Part shown: positions 8,192 to 17,700 of the stretch, piece by piece
How the letters are laid out: each line of letters opens with the position of its first letter
Numbering within the stretch: position 1 is the stretch's first letter
Assembly (NCBI GenBank): GCA_965660935.1
Contig: CBFIBR010000009.1
Location: 1 to 62,165 of the forward strand
Direction of reading: 5' to 3'
Source: UBA1172 sp002457135
GTDB lineage: Bacteria > Pseudomonadota > Alphaproteobacteria > Puniceispirillales > UBA1172
Length of the DNA: 62,165 nt
Position numbers and translations under genes: made by a program
The notes under the pieces: generated by a model
The model's database searches: none
Told to the model about the DNA's origin: nothing
The model's input: the letters and a program-made list of their open reading frames with translations, nothing else

Positions 8192-9409
8192 TTATCTCTC
8201 CACCAGCTTAACTTTGGAATTAAACCAGTTCATGAACAGGGCCGTGACAATAGAGAAAGTCAGGTAAACCGACATCATCATGAAGATCATCTCAATTTCC
8301 TTGCCAACCTGATTGAGCGCGGTACCGGCAAAAACCGAAACCAGTTCAGGGTAGGCAATGGCAACCGCCAGCGATGAGTTCTTGGTCAGGTTGAGGTATT
8401 GCGAGGTCAGGGGCGGAATGATGATCCGCATGGCCTGGGGAATGATCACCAGTTGCAGCACCTTGCCCTGCTTGAGACCAAGCGAAAGGGCAGCCTCAGT
8501 CTGGCCCTTGTTGACGGCAAGAATACCGGCCCGGACGATTTCAGCGATAAAAGCGGCGGTATACAGCGTCAGGGCGAGCCAGACCGACATCATCTCAGGG
8601 ATGATGAGCATGCCCATGCCATCCTGATAACCACGGCGCAGGATCGGGCCGGTTTCACGGAATTCAGGAAATTCCCACGAAAGCGGGCTGCCCGTTACCA
8701 GAAACACAGCCAGCGGTATCAGCACCAGCACACCCGTCCCGACCCAGAAAACCGGGAAAGGCTTGCCTGTTTCATGTTGGCGGATACGCGCAAAACGGTT
8801 GATCCCCATGGTGATCGCAATGGCGATGGCAAGGGCAATCATGGTGGCGGAAAACCCCTCAGCAGGGATCGGGGCAGGCAGATACAGCCCGGTAATGTTG
8901 ATCCCCGCCGCGCCTTCGAAAATTTCGATCTTGCCGCGCCGGTTCGGCAGGGAGCGGAGAACGGCGAAATACCAGAAAAACAGCTGGAGCAGGAGCGGGA
9001 CATTACGGGTTATTTCAATGTAAGCGGTCGAAAACGCGCGCAGAACAAAATTCTGCGACAGGCGCATGATGCCCAGCGTGAAGCCAAGGGCAGTGGCCGC
9101 AAAAATACCAAAAAACGCCACCACGAACGTGTTGACGATGCCGATATAGTAAACATCAAGGTAGGTTGATGATCCGGCCTCATAATCAAACAGCCATGTT
9201 CCCAGCGTTGTGCTGATCTGGAAACCGGCGGATTGTGACAGAAAGCCAAAGCCAACAGACTTATTCTGGGTGGCGAGGTTCGTTACCGTGTTTTCAACAA
9301 TCCACCAGAGACCGAAGACGATGGACCCGAGCATCAGTGCCTGAAAAATAAGGCTGCGTGATCGCGTATCGTTGATAACAGATAGTATAAAAGAACTTCC
9401 GGAATTCAT
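8192..9409 (-). CDS. aapQ: General L-amino acid ABC transporter, permease AapQ
   Basis: This 405-residue membrane permease pairs with AapM. It has an N-terminal helix (LIFQALMLGSIVFGLWW), a periplasmic segment, then the ABC permease domain from about residue 90 with NVPLLLQLFFWYF and the EAA loop KGQTEAALSLGLKQGKVLQL. Length and layout match AapQ of rhizobia. It follows aapJ by 81 bases, a gap that contains a strong hairpin. The ATG has only a weak ribosome-binding site, so expression may depend on the upstream gene. Confidence 0.92.
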   Translation of the reverse strand: MNSGSSFILSVINDTRSRSLIFQALMLGSIVFGLWWIVENTVTNLATQNKSVGFGFLSQSAGFQISTTLGTWLFDYEAGSSTYLDVYYIGIVNTFVVAFFGIFAATALGFTLGIMRLSQNFVLRAFSTAYIEITRNVPLLLQLFFWYFAVLRSLPNRRGKIEIFEGAAGINITGLYLPAPIPAEGFSATMIALAIAIAITMGINRFARIRQHETGKPFPVFWVGTGVLVLIPLAVFLVTGSPLSWEFPEFRETGPILRRGYQDGMGMLIIPEMMSVWLALTLYTAAFIAEIVRAGILAVNKGQTEAALSLGLKQGKVLQLVIIPQAMRIIIPPLTSQYLNLTKNSSLAVAIAYPELVSVFAGTALNQVGKEIEMIFMMMSVYLTFSIVTALFMNWFNSKVKLVER

Positions 9410-9443
9410 GGCAGCACTCGTTTTATTCGAATGGCCTAGAATA

Positions 9444-9473
9444 ATACCGCCCGGCCATATAGCCAGGCGGTAT
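9444..9473 (-). promoter_or_regulatory. Stem-loop between aapJ and aapQ
   Basis: ATACCGCC (9444-9451) pairs perfectly with GGCGGTAT (9466-9473), and GGC/GCC pair again inside the loop. No T-run follows on the minus strand. Hairpins in this position, just after the binding-protein gene, commonly protect the upstream message so that the binding protein is made in excess over the permeases; that role here is inferred. Confidence 0.65.
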
Positions 9474-9490
9474 CATGAAGGTCAGATCGC

Positions 9491-10519
9491 TTAGCGGATC
9501 GGAGCAGCGTAGAGAATGCCGCCCTGTGACCACAGGTTGTTGACACCACGAGCAAGTTTGATCGGGGTGTTGAGGCCGACATGGCGCTCATAGCTTTCGC
9601 CGTAGTTACCAACCTGGGTGACAATGTTCATCGCCCAGTCGTTGCTGAGGCCAAGCTCTTCACCGAAGTTGCCTTCTGTGCCGAGCAGACGCTTGACCGA
9701 CGGGTTGTTGTCGTTGGCCATTGAGGCAGCGTTGGCAGCAGTGATGCCAAGCTCTTCAGCGTTGATCATGGCATTGAGCGACCAGCGAACAATGTTGAAC
9801 CAGTTGTCGTCACCCTGACGAACGACCGGGCCAAGTGGCTCCTTGGAAATGATTTCCGGCAGAACAACGTGGGCATCCGGGCTGGTCAGCTTGGTGCGCT
9901 GGGCAGCTAGGCCGGAACGGTCAGTGGTGTAAACATCACAACGGCCAGCATCGTAGGCAGCAACAACTTCGTCAGCCTTTTCATAGGCAACGAGGTTAAA
10001 GCTCATGTTGTTGGCACGGAAGTAATCGGTGATGTTCAGCTCAGTCGTGGTACCGGTGTTGGTGCAGATGTTTGCGCCATCCAGTTCGAGAGCGGATTTG
10101 GCACCGAGACCGGCAGGAACCATCATGCCCTGGCCATCATAATAGTTGACGCCAGCGAAGTTCAGGCCCAGCTGGGTGTCACGGGTCATGGTCCAGGTGG
10201 TGTTACGGGACAGGATGTCGATTTCACCAGAGCTGAGCGCGGTGAAACGCTGCTTGGCTGAAAGCGGGGTGAACTTTACCTTGCTGGCATCACCGAATAC
10301 GGCAGCGGCAACAGCGCGGCAAAGGTCAACGTCGATCCCGGCCCAGTTGCCAGCATCGTCAGCGTTGGAGAAACCTGGGAGGCCCTGGGAAACACCGCAC
10401 TGAACAAAGCCCTTGGCTTGGACCTGTCCGAGCGTCGTGTCACCGTGAGCACCAGCAAAAGCGCTGGTTGCAAGAATAGCAGTTGCAACACCAGCAATAG
10501 CAGATGTGATTTTGATCAT
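9491..10519 (-). CDS. aapJ: General L-amino acid ABC transporter, periplasmic binding protein AapJ
   Basis: This 342-residue solute-binding protein has a signal peptide cleaved after SAFA near residue 22. The mature sequence opens with TLGQVQAKGFVQCGVSQGLPGF, followed by the two-lobed fold with GIDVDLCRAVAAAVFGD and ILSRNTTWTMTRD, hallmarks of the AapJ/BztA group of family-3 binding proteins. It captures amino acids in the periplasm for AapQMP. It is the first gene of the minus-strand operon, with GAGGGAAGA before the ATG and a 172-base AT-rich region upstream. Confidence 0.94.
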   Translation of the reverse strand: MIKITSAIAGVATAILATSAFAGAHGDTTLGQVQAKGFVQCGVSQGLPGFSNADDAGNWAGIDVDLCRAVAAAVFGDASKVKFTPLSAKQRFTALSSGEIDILSRNTTWTMTRDTQLGLNFAGVNYYDGQGMMVPAGLGAKSALELDGANICTNTGTTTELNITDYFRANNMSFNLVAYEKADEVVAAYDAGRCDVYTTDRSGLAAQRTKLTSPDAHVVLPEIISKEPLGPVVRQGDDNWFNIVRWSLNAMINAEELGITAANAASMANDNNPSVKRLLGTEGNFGEELGLSNDWAMNIVTQVGNYGESYERHVGLNTPIKLARGVNNLWSQGGILYAAPIR

Positions 10520-10691
10520 TTGTCTTCCCTCTATGATGATTAGACAGTTTATAATCTAGTTAGTGAAAAATCTAAAAGCCTCAAGGTCAAATAACAACAA
10601 TAAAGTGCTTAACCATCAAAAAAATTTGAAAAATTAGGAAATGTATTTAGTTTCAGAATTCTAGGCATTCTCGCATCAAAGGAAAACCGGA
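10520..10691. promoter_or_regulatory. AT-rich divergent control region between aapJ and metC
   Basis: These 172 bases separate two divergent genes and must hold both promoters. The tract is much richer in A and T than its surroundings. I found no convincing -35/-10 pair with normal spacing and no riboswitch fold. AAAGGAAAACCGG before metC is a plausible ribosome-binding site. Confidence 0.45.
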
Positions 10692-11855
10692 ATGAAAAAA
10701 ACACCCAGCAAGCATACTATTGCTGTCCACGCAGGGATGAAACCTGATGAAAACCACGGTATCCCGAACCCGCCCGTCTATCATGTATCCACCATCCTGA
10801 GGGGCAGTTTCGCCGAGGAGCGCAAGAAACAGTTTCAATATGATTACGGCCGCATGGGAACACCGACAACCGTTGCGCTGGAAAGTTCTGTTGCCGCGCT
10901 CTACGGCGCGGATGATGCAGTCGCGGTTCCATCGGGGCTGGCATCGGTCACAACCGGGGTCATGGCGGTGGTCCGCAGCGGCGATAACGTGCTTTTTCCG
11001 GATAGCCTCTATGGCTCGGCGCGGCGGTTTGCCGAGGTCGTCCTGCCAGCAGCGGGCGTTACGCCACTATTCTATGATCCGCTCGCCACGGCTGATGAGC
11101 TGGAAGCGCAGATGGATGACAACACCAGCCTGATCTATATCGAAACCCCGGGCAGCCAGACCTTTGAGGTACAGGATACCAGGGCGATTGTTGATCTGGC
11201 CCGCCGCAAGGGGTGCCTCACGGCCTGTGACAACACCTGGGGAACACCGCTCTATTTCGATGCGGTCGGCCACGGCATTGATGTCATTATTGAGGCTGGG
11301 ACCAAGTATATCAGCGGCCATTCCGATGTCAGCATCGGGTTTGTTGCCGCGGTGGGTGAAACCGCGAAAAAGGTCAGGGCCTATGCCATCAACATGGGGC
11401 TGTGTGTTGCCCCTGATGATCATTACCTTGCCCTGCGCGGTATGCGGACCCTGCCTTTGAGGCTGCGCCAGTCCGAACAGAACGGGCTGGCCCTGGCGCG
11501 CTGGATCGAACAGCAGCCCGAGATTATCGGCATGCGCCATCCCGGCCTGCCCAGCCACCCCCAGCATGCGCTCTGGCAACGTGATTTCACCGGTTCCTGC
11601 GGGTTGTTCAGTTTCATGCTTGACCCCGCCATCCCAGTTGCGGCGGTGGATGCCATGGCTGATCACATGGAATTTTTCGGGATCGGGGCCTCATGGGGTG
11701 GTCATGAAAGCCTGATCCATGAAGGCCATTACAAGCGCACCGTCACCCCGGAACCGGAGGGGCATCTGGTCCGAATTTACGCCGGGCTTGAGGATCAGGC
11801 CGACCTGCTGAGGGATATCGAGGCGGGGTTTGAGCGGATGCGAAACCACCGCTAG
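10692..11855 (+). CDS. metC: Cystathionine beta-lyase
   Basis: This 387-residue protein is a PLP enzyme of the Cys/Met metabolism family. PLP lysine K205 lies in EAGTKYISGHSD; other family marks are AVPSGLASVT, FPDSLYGSARRF and CDNTWGTPLYF. The EAGTKYISGHSD spelling and overall form fit the alphaproteobacterial beta-lyases, which split cystathionine to homocysteine, pyruvate and ammonia, better than gamma-synthases. A cysteine-S-conjugate or methionine gamma-lyase activity cannot be excluded. It stands alone on the plus strand, divergent from aapJ, and ends ten bases before a small convergent gene. Confidence 0.85.
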   Translation: MKKTPSKHTIAVHAGMKPDENHGIPNPPVYHVSTILRGSFAEERKKQFQYDYGRMGTPTTVALESSVAALYGADDAVAVPSGLASVTTGVMAVVRSGDNVLFPDSLYGSARRFAEVVLPAAGVTPLFYDPLATADELEAQMDDNTSLIYIETPGSQTFEVQDTRAIVDLARRKGCLTACDNTWGTPLYFDAVGHGIDVIIEAGTKYISGHSDVSIGFVAAVGETAKKVRAYAINMGLCVAPDDHYLALRGMRTLPLRLRQSEQNGLALARWIEQQPEIIGMRHPGLPSHPQHALWQRDFTGSCGLFSFMLDPAIPVAAVDAMADHMEFFGIGASWGGHESLIHEGHYKRTVTPEPEGHLVRIYAGLEDQADLLRDIEAGFERMRNHR

Positions 11856-11865
11856 CATTGACGGA

Positions 11866-12090
11866 TCAGGGGTCGGCATCCCCCTCCCCTGATGGAACCG
11901 CTGGCCCGCACTGATTTTCAACCGCTTTCAGGATGCGGTCTTCGGTGCCGAGGATGGTTTCTTTCAGCTCCCGCATCACGGCATTGAGGCTGAGGGCATG
12001 GGCAGGGGTGATCAGCCCAAGCTCAACCGATGCCATTCCGGTGAGGGACAGGGCAATCATACCCAGAAAGAACAGCTTCACGCCTTGCAT
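11866..12090 (-). CDS. Small exported protein of unknown function
   Basis: This is a 74-residue product I cannot assign. ATG at 12090 is chosen because AGGAGGGGG lies just upstream and because it begins a clean signal peptide (MQGVKLFFLGMIALSLTG, likely cleavage after PAHA). The mature part is only about 40 residues, with a helical stretch around VMRELKETILGTEDRILKAVE and a single cysteine in ENQCG. The strong ribosome-binding site and signal peptide argue that it is real. Confidence 0.55.
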   Translation of the reverse strand: MQGVKLFFLGMIALSLTGMASVELGLITPAHALSLNAVMRELKETILGTEDRILKAVENQCGPAVPSGEGDADP

Positions 12091-12312
12091 CAAAACCCCC
12101 TCCTGAACCATTTGTGACACCGGATCATGCGATGCCATGGGTTGAATTTACCGCCCCTGATAATGCCGGGTCAGTAACCCTTCCCGGTCATCAACCGCGT
12201 TCATGGGCATTGCCCCCTACTGAAATGGTTGCCGCCCCCATGACTATTGGTGTTATATCGGTGTCAGTATTTTGCATGGGGATAAACGCCCCACAGTTGA
12301 AGGATAAAAACC

Positions 12313-12960
12313 ATGGCTGATCCGGCCAGTTTCTGGAATGAGCGTTACCAGCGCGAAGATTATCTCTTTGGTACCGAGGCCAATGATTTCATCCGCGCCG
12401 TCACCCCTGTTGCCGCGCCCGGTATGCGGGCCTTTGCCCCCGCTGATGGTGAGGGGCGGAACGGCGTGCATCTGGCCCGGCTGGGGTATGAGGTCAGCAG
12501 CATTGATGCCTCAAACCTGGCGGTGGATAAGGCCTTTGCCCTTGCCGAAAGCGCAGGCGTTACGCTCAACGCAAGGGCCGGTGACATGCTGGAGGAAGAC
12601 TGGCCTGAAAATCATTACGATCTGGTGGTGGTCTGTTTCATGCATTTCATGCCTGATGATCATGATGTTTTCATGGGCAAGATACGGCAATGCCTCAAAC
12701 CCGGCGGTCTGCTGGTCATGGAAAACTACACGGTTGATCAGATCCCGCTGACCTCAGGCGGCCCGAAAAAACCGGAAATGCTGCTGACCCCTGATCGGGT
12801 CAGGGCTGACCTTGCCGCCTATGATATCGCGTTCATGCAGGAAATACGCCGGCACCTCACCGAGGGGCCACGCCATCAGGGTATCGCCGCCACGATACAG
12901 GTTATTGCCCGTAAAAAAGACCAGACCAGCGTTGAGACTGACGGAAAGACAGGGCCATGA
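12313..12960 (+). CDS. SAM-dependent methyltransferase, TehB/thiopurine-methyltransferase-like
   Basis: This 215-residue class I methyltransferase begins ASFWNERYQREDYLFG, the entry motif shared by TehB-like and small-molecule thiol/chalcogen methyltransferases. The SAM-binding motif is altered to PADGEGRNGVHLARLGYEV, followed by the acidic SSIDAS strand, motif II in YDLVVVCFMHF and the LKPGGLLVMENY strand. The substrate cannot be read from sequence; small electrophiles, thiols or chalcogen compounds are typical. It overlaps the next gene by four bases (ATGA), so the two are translationally coupled. Confidence 0.8.
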   Translation: MADPASFWNERYQREDYLFGTEANDFIRAVTPVAAPGMRAFAPADGEGRNGVHLARLGYEVSSIDASNLAVDKAFALAESAGVTLNARAGDMLEEDWPENHYDLVVVCFMHFMPDDHDVFMGKIRQCLKPGGLLVMENYTVDQIPLTSGGPKKPEMLLTPDRVRADLAAYDIAFMQEIRRHLTEGPRHQGIAATIQVIARKKDQTSVETDGKTGP

Positions 12961-13151
12961 CCGGGGATCAAAAGCCTATCCGTGCCAGCCGTGAGGTTAT
13001 CTGGCACCTGACCTGCGGGTCATGCCATTACTACTGGACCTATCCGACCATGAATATCAGTGAAGATATCAGCGGCAAAACGTTCCACTGCCCGCTTTGC
13101 GGGGTCAAATCCGACATTACGGTTGAGGATTTGACGACCAATGGCCAATAA
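12957..13151 (+). CDS. 64-residue zinc-ribbon protein
   Basis: This is a tiny protein with four cysteines in two CxxC knuckles: CGSC near residue 20 and CPLC near 45, separated by an aromatic stretch (HYYWTYPTMNI). The spacing fits a zinc ribbon. No family name is recognised. Its ATG overlaps the methyltransferase stop and its stop overlaps the start of the next gene, so it sits in a chain of coupled genes and is very likely expressed. It may be a metal-binding partner or regulator; function unknown. Confidence 0.75.
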   Translation: MTGDQKPIRASREVIWHLTCGSCHYYWTYPTMNISEDISGKTFHCPLCGVKSDITVEDLTTNGQ

Positions 13152-14076
13152 CCATCCCGACGATAAAACCCCGGAAGATGATCAGATCACGGATCAGAAC
13201 CGGAAAAGGGTTCTGACCGCAACATCGCTTGGCATCATTTTTGCCATTGCGGCGGCGCTGGTGTTTTCCCTCCAGGACGGCATTTCCAAATACATGGCCA
13301 CCCAGTACAACGTTTTCTTTGTCGTGATGCTGCGCTACTGGGCGTTTGCGGCCTTTGTGCTGGTCATGAGCTCGAGGGGTGAAGGCGGTATCGCCGCCGT
13401 GGCACGATCCCAGGTCATAGGGCTGCAATTTTTCCGGGGCATGCTGCTGGTGTTGCAGATCTGCGTCATTATCTGGAGCTTTGCCAATATCGGGCTGATC
13501 AGCACGCATGTCATCTTCGCCGCCTTCCCGTTGCTGGTGACGGCATTATCGGTCCCGTTCCTGAAAGAAACCGTCGGCTGGCAACGCTGGCTGGCGATCT
13601 TTGCCGGGTTTGCCGGGGTGGTGATCATCCTGCAACCGGGGTCATCGGTATTTTCCCCGATTTCACTCATCCCCTGCCTGACGGCGCTGATGTTCGCCTT
13701 CTATCACATCCTGACCCGTTATGTGTCCCGGTTTGATACACCACAGACCAGCTTTTTCTGGACCGGCATAGGCGGTGCTGTCACGGTCAGCTTCATCGGG
13801 CCGTTTTTCTGGGACCCGATGGTGGGGTTTGACTGGTTCTGGATGCTTGCGCTGGCGATACTGGGGGCGCTCGGCCATTACCTGACGATCAGGGCGCTGG
13901 CGATTGCCGAGGCATCCAGCATCCAGCCTTTCTTCTTTCTTCAACTGGTTTTCACCTCCCTCGTGGCGCTGGTCGTATTTGGTGAGGGTATAACCTTGAC
14001 GATGCTGTTCGGTGCGATGATCATTGTTGGGTCAGGCATGTTCACCTTCTGGCGGGAAAGACAGCGGAACAGATAA
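13141..14076 (+). CDS. EamA-family (drug/metabolite) permease
   Basis: This 311-residue inner-membrane protein has about ten hydrophobic helices in two EamA repeats, roughly residues 22-155 and 165-300. Typical signs are the first-helix LVFSLQDGISKYMA, the end-of-repeat PFLKETVGWQRWLAIFAGFAGVV and the second-repeat FLQLVFTSLVALVVFGEG. Members export or import metabolites; the substrate is unknown. The first 20 residues are hydrophilic and cytoplasmic. It overlaps the zinc-ribbon gene by 11 bases, and the FrnE-like gene follows after 14 bases. Confidence 0.88.
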   Translation: MANNHPDDKTPEDDQITDQNRKRVLTATSLGIIFAIAAALVFSLQDGISKYMATQYNVFFVVMLRYWAFAAFVLVMSSRGEGGIAAVARSQVIGLQFFRGMLLVLQICVIIWSFANIGLISTHVIFAAFPLLVTALSVPFLKETVGWQRWLAIFAGFAGVVIILQPGSSVFSPISLIPCLTALMFAFYHILTRYVSRFDTPQTSFFWTGIGGAVTVSFIGPFFWDPMVGFDWFWMLALAILGALGHYLTIRALAIAEASSIQPFFFLQLVFTSLVALVVFGEGITLTMLFGAMIIVGSGMFTFWRERQRNR

Positions 14077-14090
14077 ACAAGAGCAAAAGA

Positions 14091-14711
14091 ATGAGCAAGA
14101 AAACCACCATCCCTGTTGAGTTCTTTTCCGATATCATCTGCCCATGGTGCCTGATCGGTAAGAGAAAGCTGGAAAAAGCCGCCGCCATGCATGGCGGGAT
14201 TACCCTCAGCATCCAGTGGCGGGCCTTCCTCCTCAATCCGCAGATGCGGCGTGAGGGCATGTCGAGGGAGGATTACGTCAACGCCAAATTCGGCGTGGCC
14301 GGGGCCAGTTTCTATGAAAGGGTCGCCAATGTCGGGCAGGAAGCCGGTATTGATTTCCAGTTTGATCGCATCAAGCGAACCCCGGATAGCCGCCCTGCCC
14401 ATGGCCTGATCATGAGCGCGGGCAACAAGGCAGAGGATATCGCAGAAGAGCTGTTTAATTCATATTTTATCAATGGATTGGACATAGGGGATGATAAATT
14501 GCTTGAAGAATTGGCGTCGCGTTATTCGCTATCCTACCCCGCCAGTGAGACCATCAACCGGCAGATCGAACAGGACCTGAAGGATGCATCACGGCTGGGC
14601 ATCCAGGGTGTGCCATTTTTCATCTTCAATGGTGAGATGGCAATATCAGGCGCGCACCCGCCGGAAAGCTTCCTCCCCGTCTTTGATGCGGTGATCGCCC
14701 GTATCAGCTAG
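14091..14711 (+). CDS. DsbA-like FrnE-type thiol oxidoreductase
   Basis: This 206-residue thioredoxin-fold protein is of the DSBA/FrnE group. The active site is CPWC in FFSDIICPWCLIGKRKLE at residues 15-24, and the cis-proline strand is GVPFFIFNGE near the end. There is no signal peptide, so it acts in the cytoplasm, as FrnE-like proteins do. It closes the run of methyltransferase, zinc ribbon, EamA permease and FrnE. The stop codon lies inside the first unit of a five-copy 15-base tandem repeat. Confidence 0.87.
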   Translation: MSKKTTIPVEFFSDIICPWCLIGKRKLEKAAAMHGGITLSIQWRAFLLNPQMRREGMSREDYVNAKFGVAGASFYERVANVGQEAGIDFQFDRIKRTPDSRPAHGLIMSAGNKAEDIAEELFNSYFINGLDIGDDKLLEELASRYSLSYPASETINRQIEQDLKDASRLGIQGVPFFIFNGEMAISGAHPPESFLPVFDAVIARIS

Positions 14712-14771
14712 GCCCGTATCAGCTAGGCCCGTATCAGCCAGGCCTGTATTAACAAGGCCCGTATCAAAAAG
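14697..14771 (+). repeat. Five tandem 15-base repeats across a stop codon
   Basis: Five units follow one another exactly: GCCCGTATCAGCTAG at 14697 and 14712, GCCCGTATCAGCCAG at 14727, then diverged copies at 14742 and 14757. The unit is a multiple of three, so the reading frame of the upstream gene (ending A-R-I-S-stop) is kept through all copies. The first two units end in TAG; the third has CAG. Confidence 0.95.
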
Positions 14772-14777
14772 CTGTCC

Positions 14778-17700
14778 CTATAAAGCCAGGCTGGCGACAT
14801 CCTGAAGGATCGTTTTCACGGCCCTGGCCCGTCCCGAAATTGGCAGGGTCTGCTTTGAGACCAGCCGGTGATCCGTTGTCATCTGGATTGACCCGCGTTT
14901 ATTGGCGATGAAGCCGATCAGCCGTTCAGGATTGGGGAAGGAGTTGTTGCGGAAGGATAGCGACAGCCCCTTGGGCCCGGCATCAATCCGCGCCACATGC
15001 GCCATGCGGCACAGAATCTTGATGGAAATCGTATCCATCAGGTTGCGGACTTCCTCAGGAACAGGGCCGAAACGGTCAATCAGCTCGGCGTTGAGCTGTT
15101 CCAGTTCCTCCGTGCTTTCGAGCGCGGCGATGCGGCGATAGAGCGACAATCGAACCGTCAGGTCAGTGACATAGGCATCAGGGATCAGCACAGCCGTGCC
15201 AAGATTGATGACAGGCGACCATCCGGTATCTTCGGCTTCGGCCTCGGCCTCACCCATGCGGGCGGCGTTGACCGCCTCTTTCAGCATTTCCTGATAAAGC
15301 TCGACCCCGACTTCACGGACATGCCCCGATTGCTCATCCCCGAGCAGGTTCCCGGCCCCGCGAATATCCAGATCATACGATGCCAGCGTGAACCCGGCAC
15401 CGAGGGCATCGAGTGTCTGCATGACTTCCAGCCTGCGTTTGGCGTTCTGGGTCAGCAGCCGTGTCGGATCAATGCTGAGATAGGCATAGGCGCGTTGCCG
15501 GCCGCGCCCCACCCTGCCCCGCAGCTGATACAGTTGCGATAACCCGAACATATCAGCGCGGTGGATGATCATGGTGTTGGCGGATGGAATATCAATCCCG
15601 CTTTCGATGATGTTGGTGGATAGCAGGACATCCCCGCCACCTTCACCAAAGGTTGTCATGGCCTCATCCAGCTGGGCCGGGGGCATCTGGCCATGGGCGG
15701 TGATAATCCGCGATTCAGGGACAATCCGCTGCAACCGGTCAAAGACACGCGGCAGGTGTTCAATCCGTGGGCAGACACAGAAAACCTGGCCACCGCGGAA
15801 CCTCTCCCTCCGGATCGCCTCAGCCAGCACCACCGGGTCCCATGGGCCGACTGATGTTCGCACCGCCAGCCTGTCCACCGGCGGGGTTGCGATAATCGAC
15901 ATTTCCCTGACCCCCGAAAGCGCCATCTGCAACGTGCGCGGAATCGGGGTCGCGCTCAGGGTCAGGACATGGATATCACCGCGCAGGGATTTCAGCCGTT
16001 CTTTCTGGGTAACCCCGAAATTCTGTTCCTCATCAACGACAATCAGCCCGAGATTGCTATACGTCAGTGACCTGGAGAGGAGCGCATGGGTGCCAACGAT
16101 GATCTGGCATTCCCCGCTCTGGATATCTTTTTTGAGCTGGGTAGCCTCAGCCGTGCCTGTCATCCGGGACAGGACCCCAACCTTGAGCGGGAAGCCGCGA
16201 AAACGGTCAGAAAACGTCTTGCCGTGCTGGCGGGCGAGCAATGTTGTCGGCGTGACCACCGCAACCTGATACCCGGCCATGGCAACCGCAAAGGCCGCCC
16301 GCATCGCAACCTCGGTCTTGCCAAAACCGACATCACCGCAGATCAGCCTGTCCATCACCTGACCGGAGCCAAGATCACGCATGACATCATCAATCGTATC
16401 CAGCTGGTCTTCGGTTTCGGCATAGGGGAAACGCTGGCAGAATTCGGCATAGGTGCCGGGATCGGGGATAATCGGCTCAGACGTTGCTGTCTGGCGCAGG
16501 GCCGCAACGCGGATCAGCTGTTCGGCAATATCACGGACCCGCCCCTTGATGCGGGCCTTCCGCGCCTGCCACGATGCCCCGCCGAGTTTATCGAGCTGGG
16601 CCTCACCGCCCTCCTTGCCATAGCGGGACAACAGATCAATGTTCTCCACCGGCAGAAACAGCTTGTCACCACCGGCATAGATGATCAGCAGGCAATCATG
16701 ATCAACACCGGATGTGGTGATTTTCCTGAGGCCCTCATACCGGCCGATGCCGTGATCAACATGGACAACCAGATCACCGGTATCGAGGCTGGAGACTTCC
16801 CTCAGGAAATTCTCCCCGCGCCTGCGCCGACCGGTGGGGCGGGTGATGCGGCTGCCGTAGATATCCTTTTCCGTGATCAGCACCAGCCCGGGGAGCGAAA
16901 ATCCATCCTCGACCGGCCAGATGGCCGAATTGACCTTGCCCTTGCCGATAGCATCAAGCCTGGACACAGGCTCAATCCCGATCCGACCGGGCAGGTGTTC
17001 GGCAATCAGCTCATCCATGCGGGTGCGGGAGCCTTCGGATGAGGCCACCAGCAGAACCGAGCCGCCGCCCTCCAGCAGTGGAGGGATAGCCTCGGCCACA
17101 GCCCTGCTGGGGGAATGCCCGGGGGAGGCGATGGGGGAAGCGATAGGGGAATCATGGGGGGAATTCAGGTCTGCATCGTCAGCCGGGGCCAATTTCTCCA
17201 CCCTGGTGGTGTGATAGACCAGCCCCCGCCTGCCGCCCAGATCAAACCCGGGCTGATCACCGGCATCAGGGCGGCCAAACGATGACAGGTGATGCATCAC
17301 CAGCGCCTGATGCTGATCCTGCCAGTGCGGGCGGCCCAGATAAAGCGCATCAGCGGCAAGCGGCCGCCACGCCAGCCCGTCCTCAACCCCGTCGAGCGCT
17401 TCCATGCGGGCAGCGTGGAAATCAGCGATCTGTTCAAGCCGCTGTTCAGCCGCCGTTTCGGTTTCAGCCGCCAGCATCACCGGCATTGCGTTGAGGTAAT
17501 CGGCGAGGCTTTCCAGCCCGTCATGGAAAAGCGGCAGCATGTGTTCCATGCCCGGGTGATGGCGGCCTTCACTGACCGACTGGTAGAGCGGATCACGCGC
17601 CGCCGAGGAACCGAACACCTCAAGATAACGCTGCCTGAAATGGCTGATTGTGGCCTCATCAAGGCTGAACTCATTCACCGGATGCAGGTTGACCGATGCG

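Noticed and set aside
10520..10691. Possible SAM riboswitch upstream of metC
   Set aside because: I compared the region with the short alphaproteobacterial SAM-II pseudoknot pattern from memory and found neither the conserved loop sequences nor paired stems.
12139..12312. Small RNA or riboswitch upstream of the methyltransferase gene
   Set aside because: A CCGGG/CCCGG pair exists around 12165-12190, but only five pairs with no further structure; nothing else recognisable is seen in this 174-base gap.
16086..17042. A 318-codon open frame opposite mfd
   Set aside because: It is wholly inside the mfd coding region on the other strand and lacks start signals.
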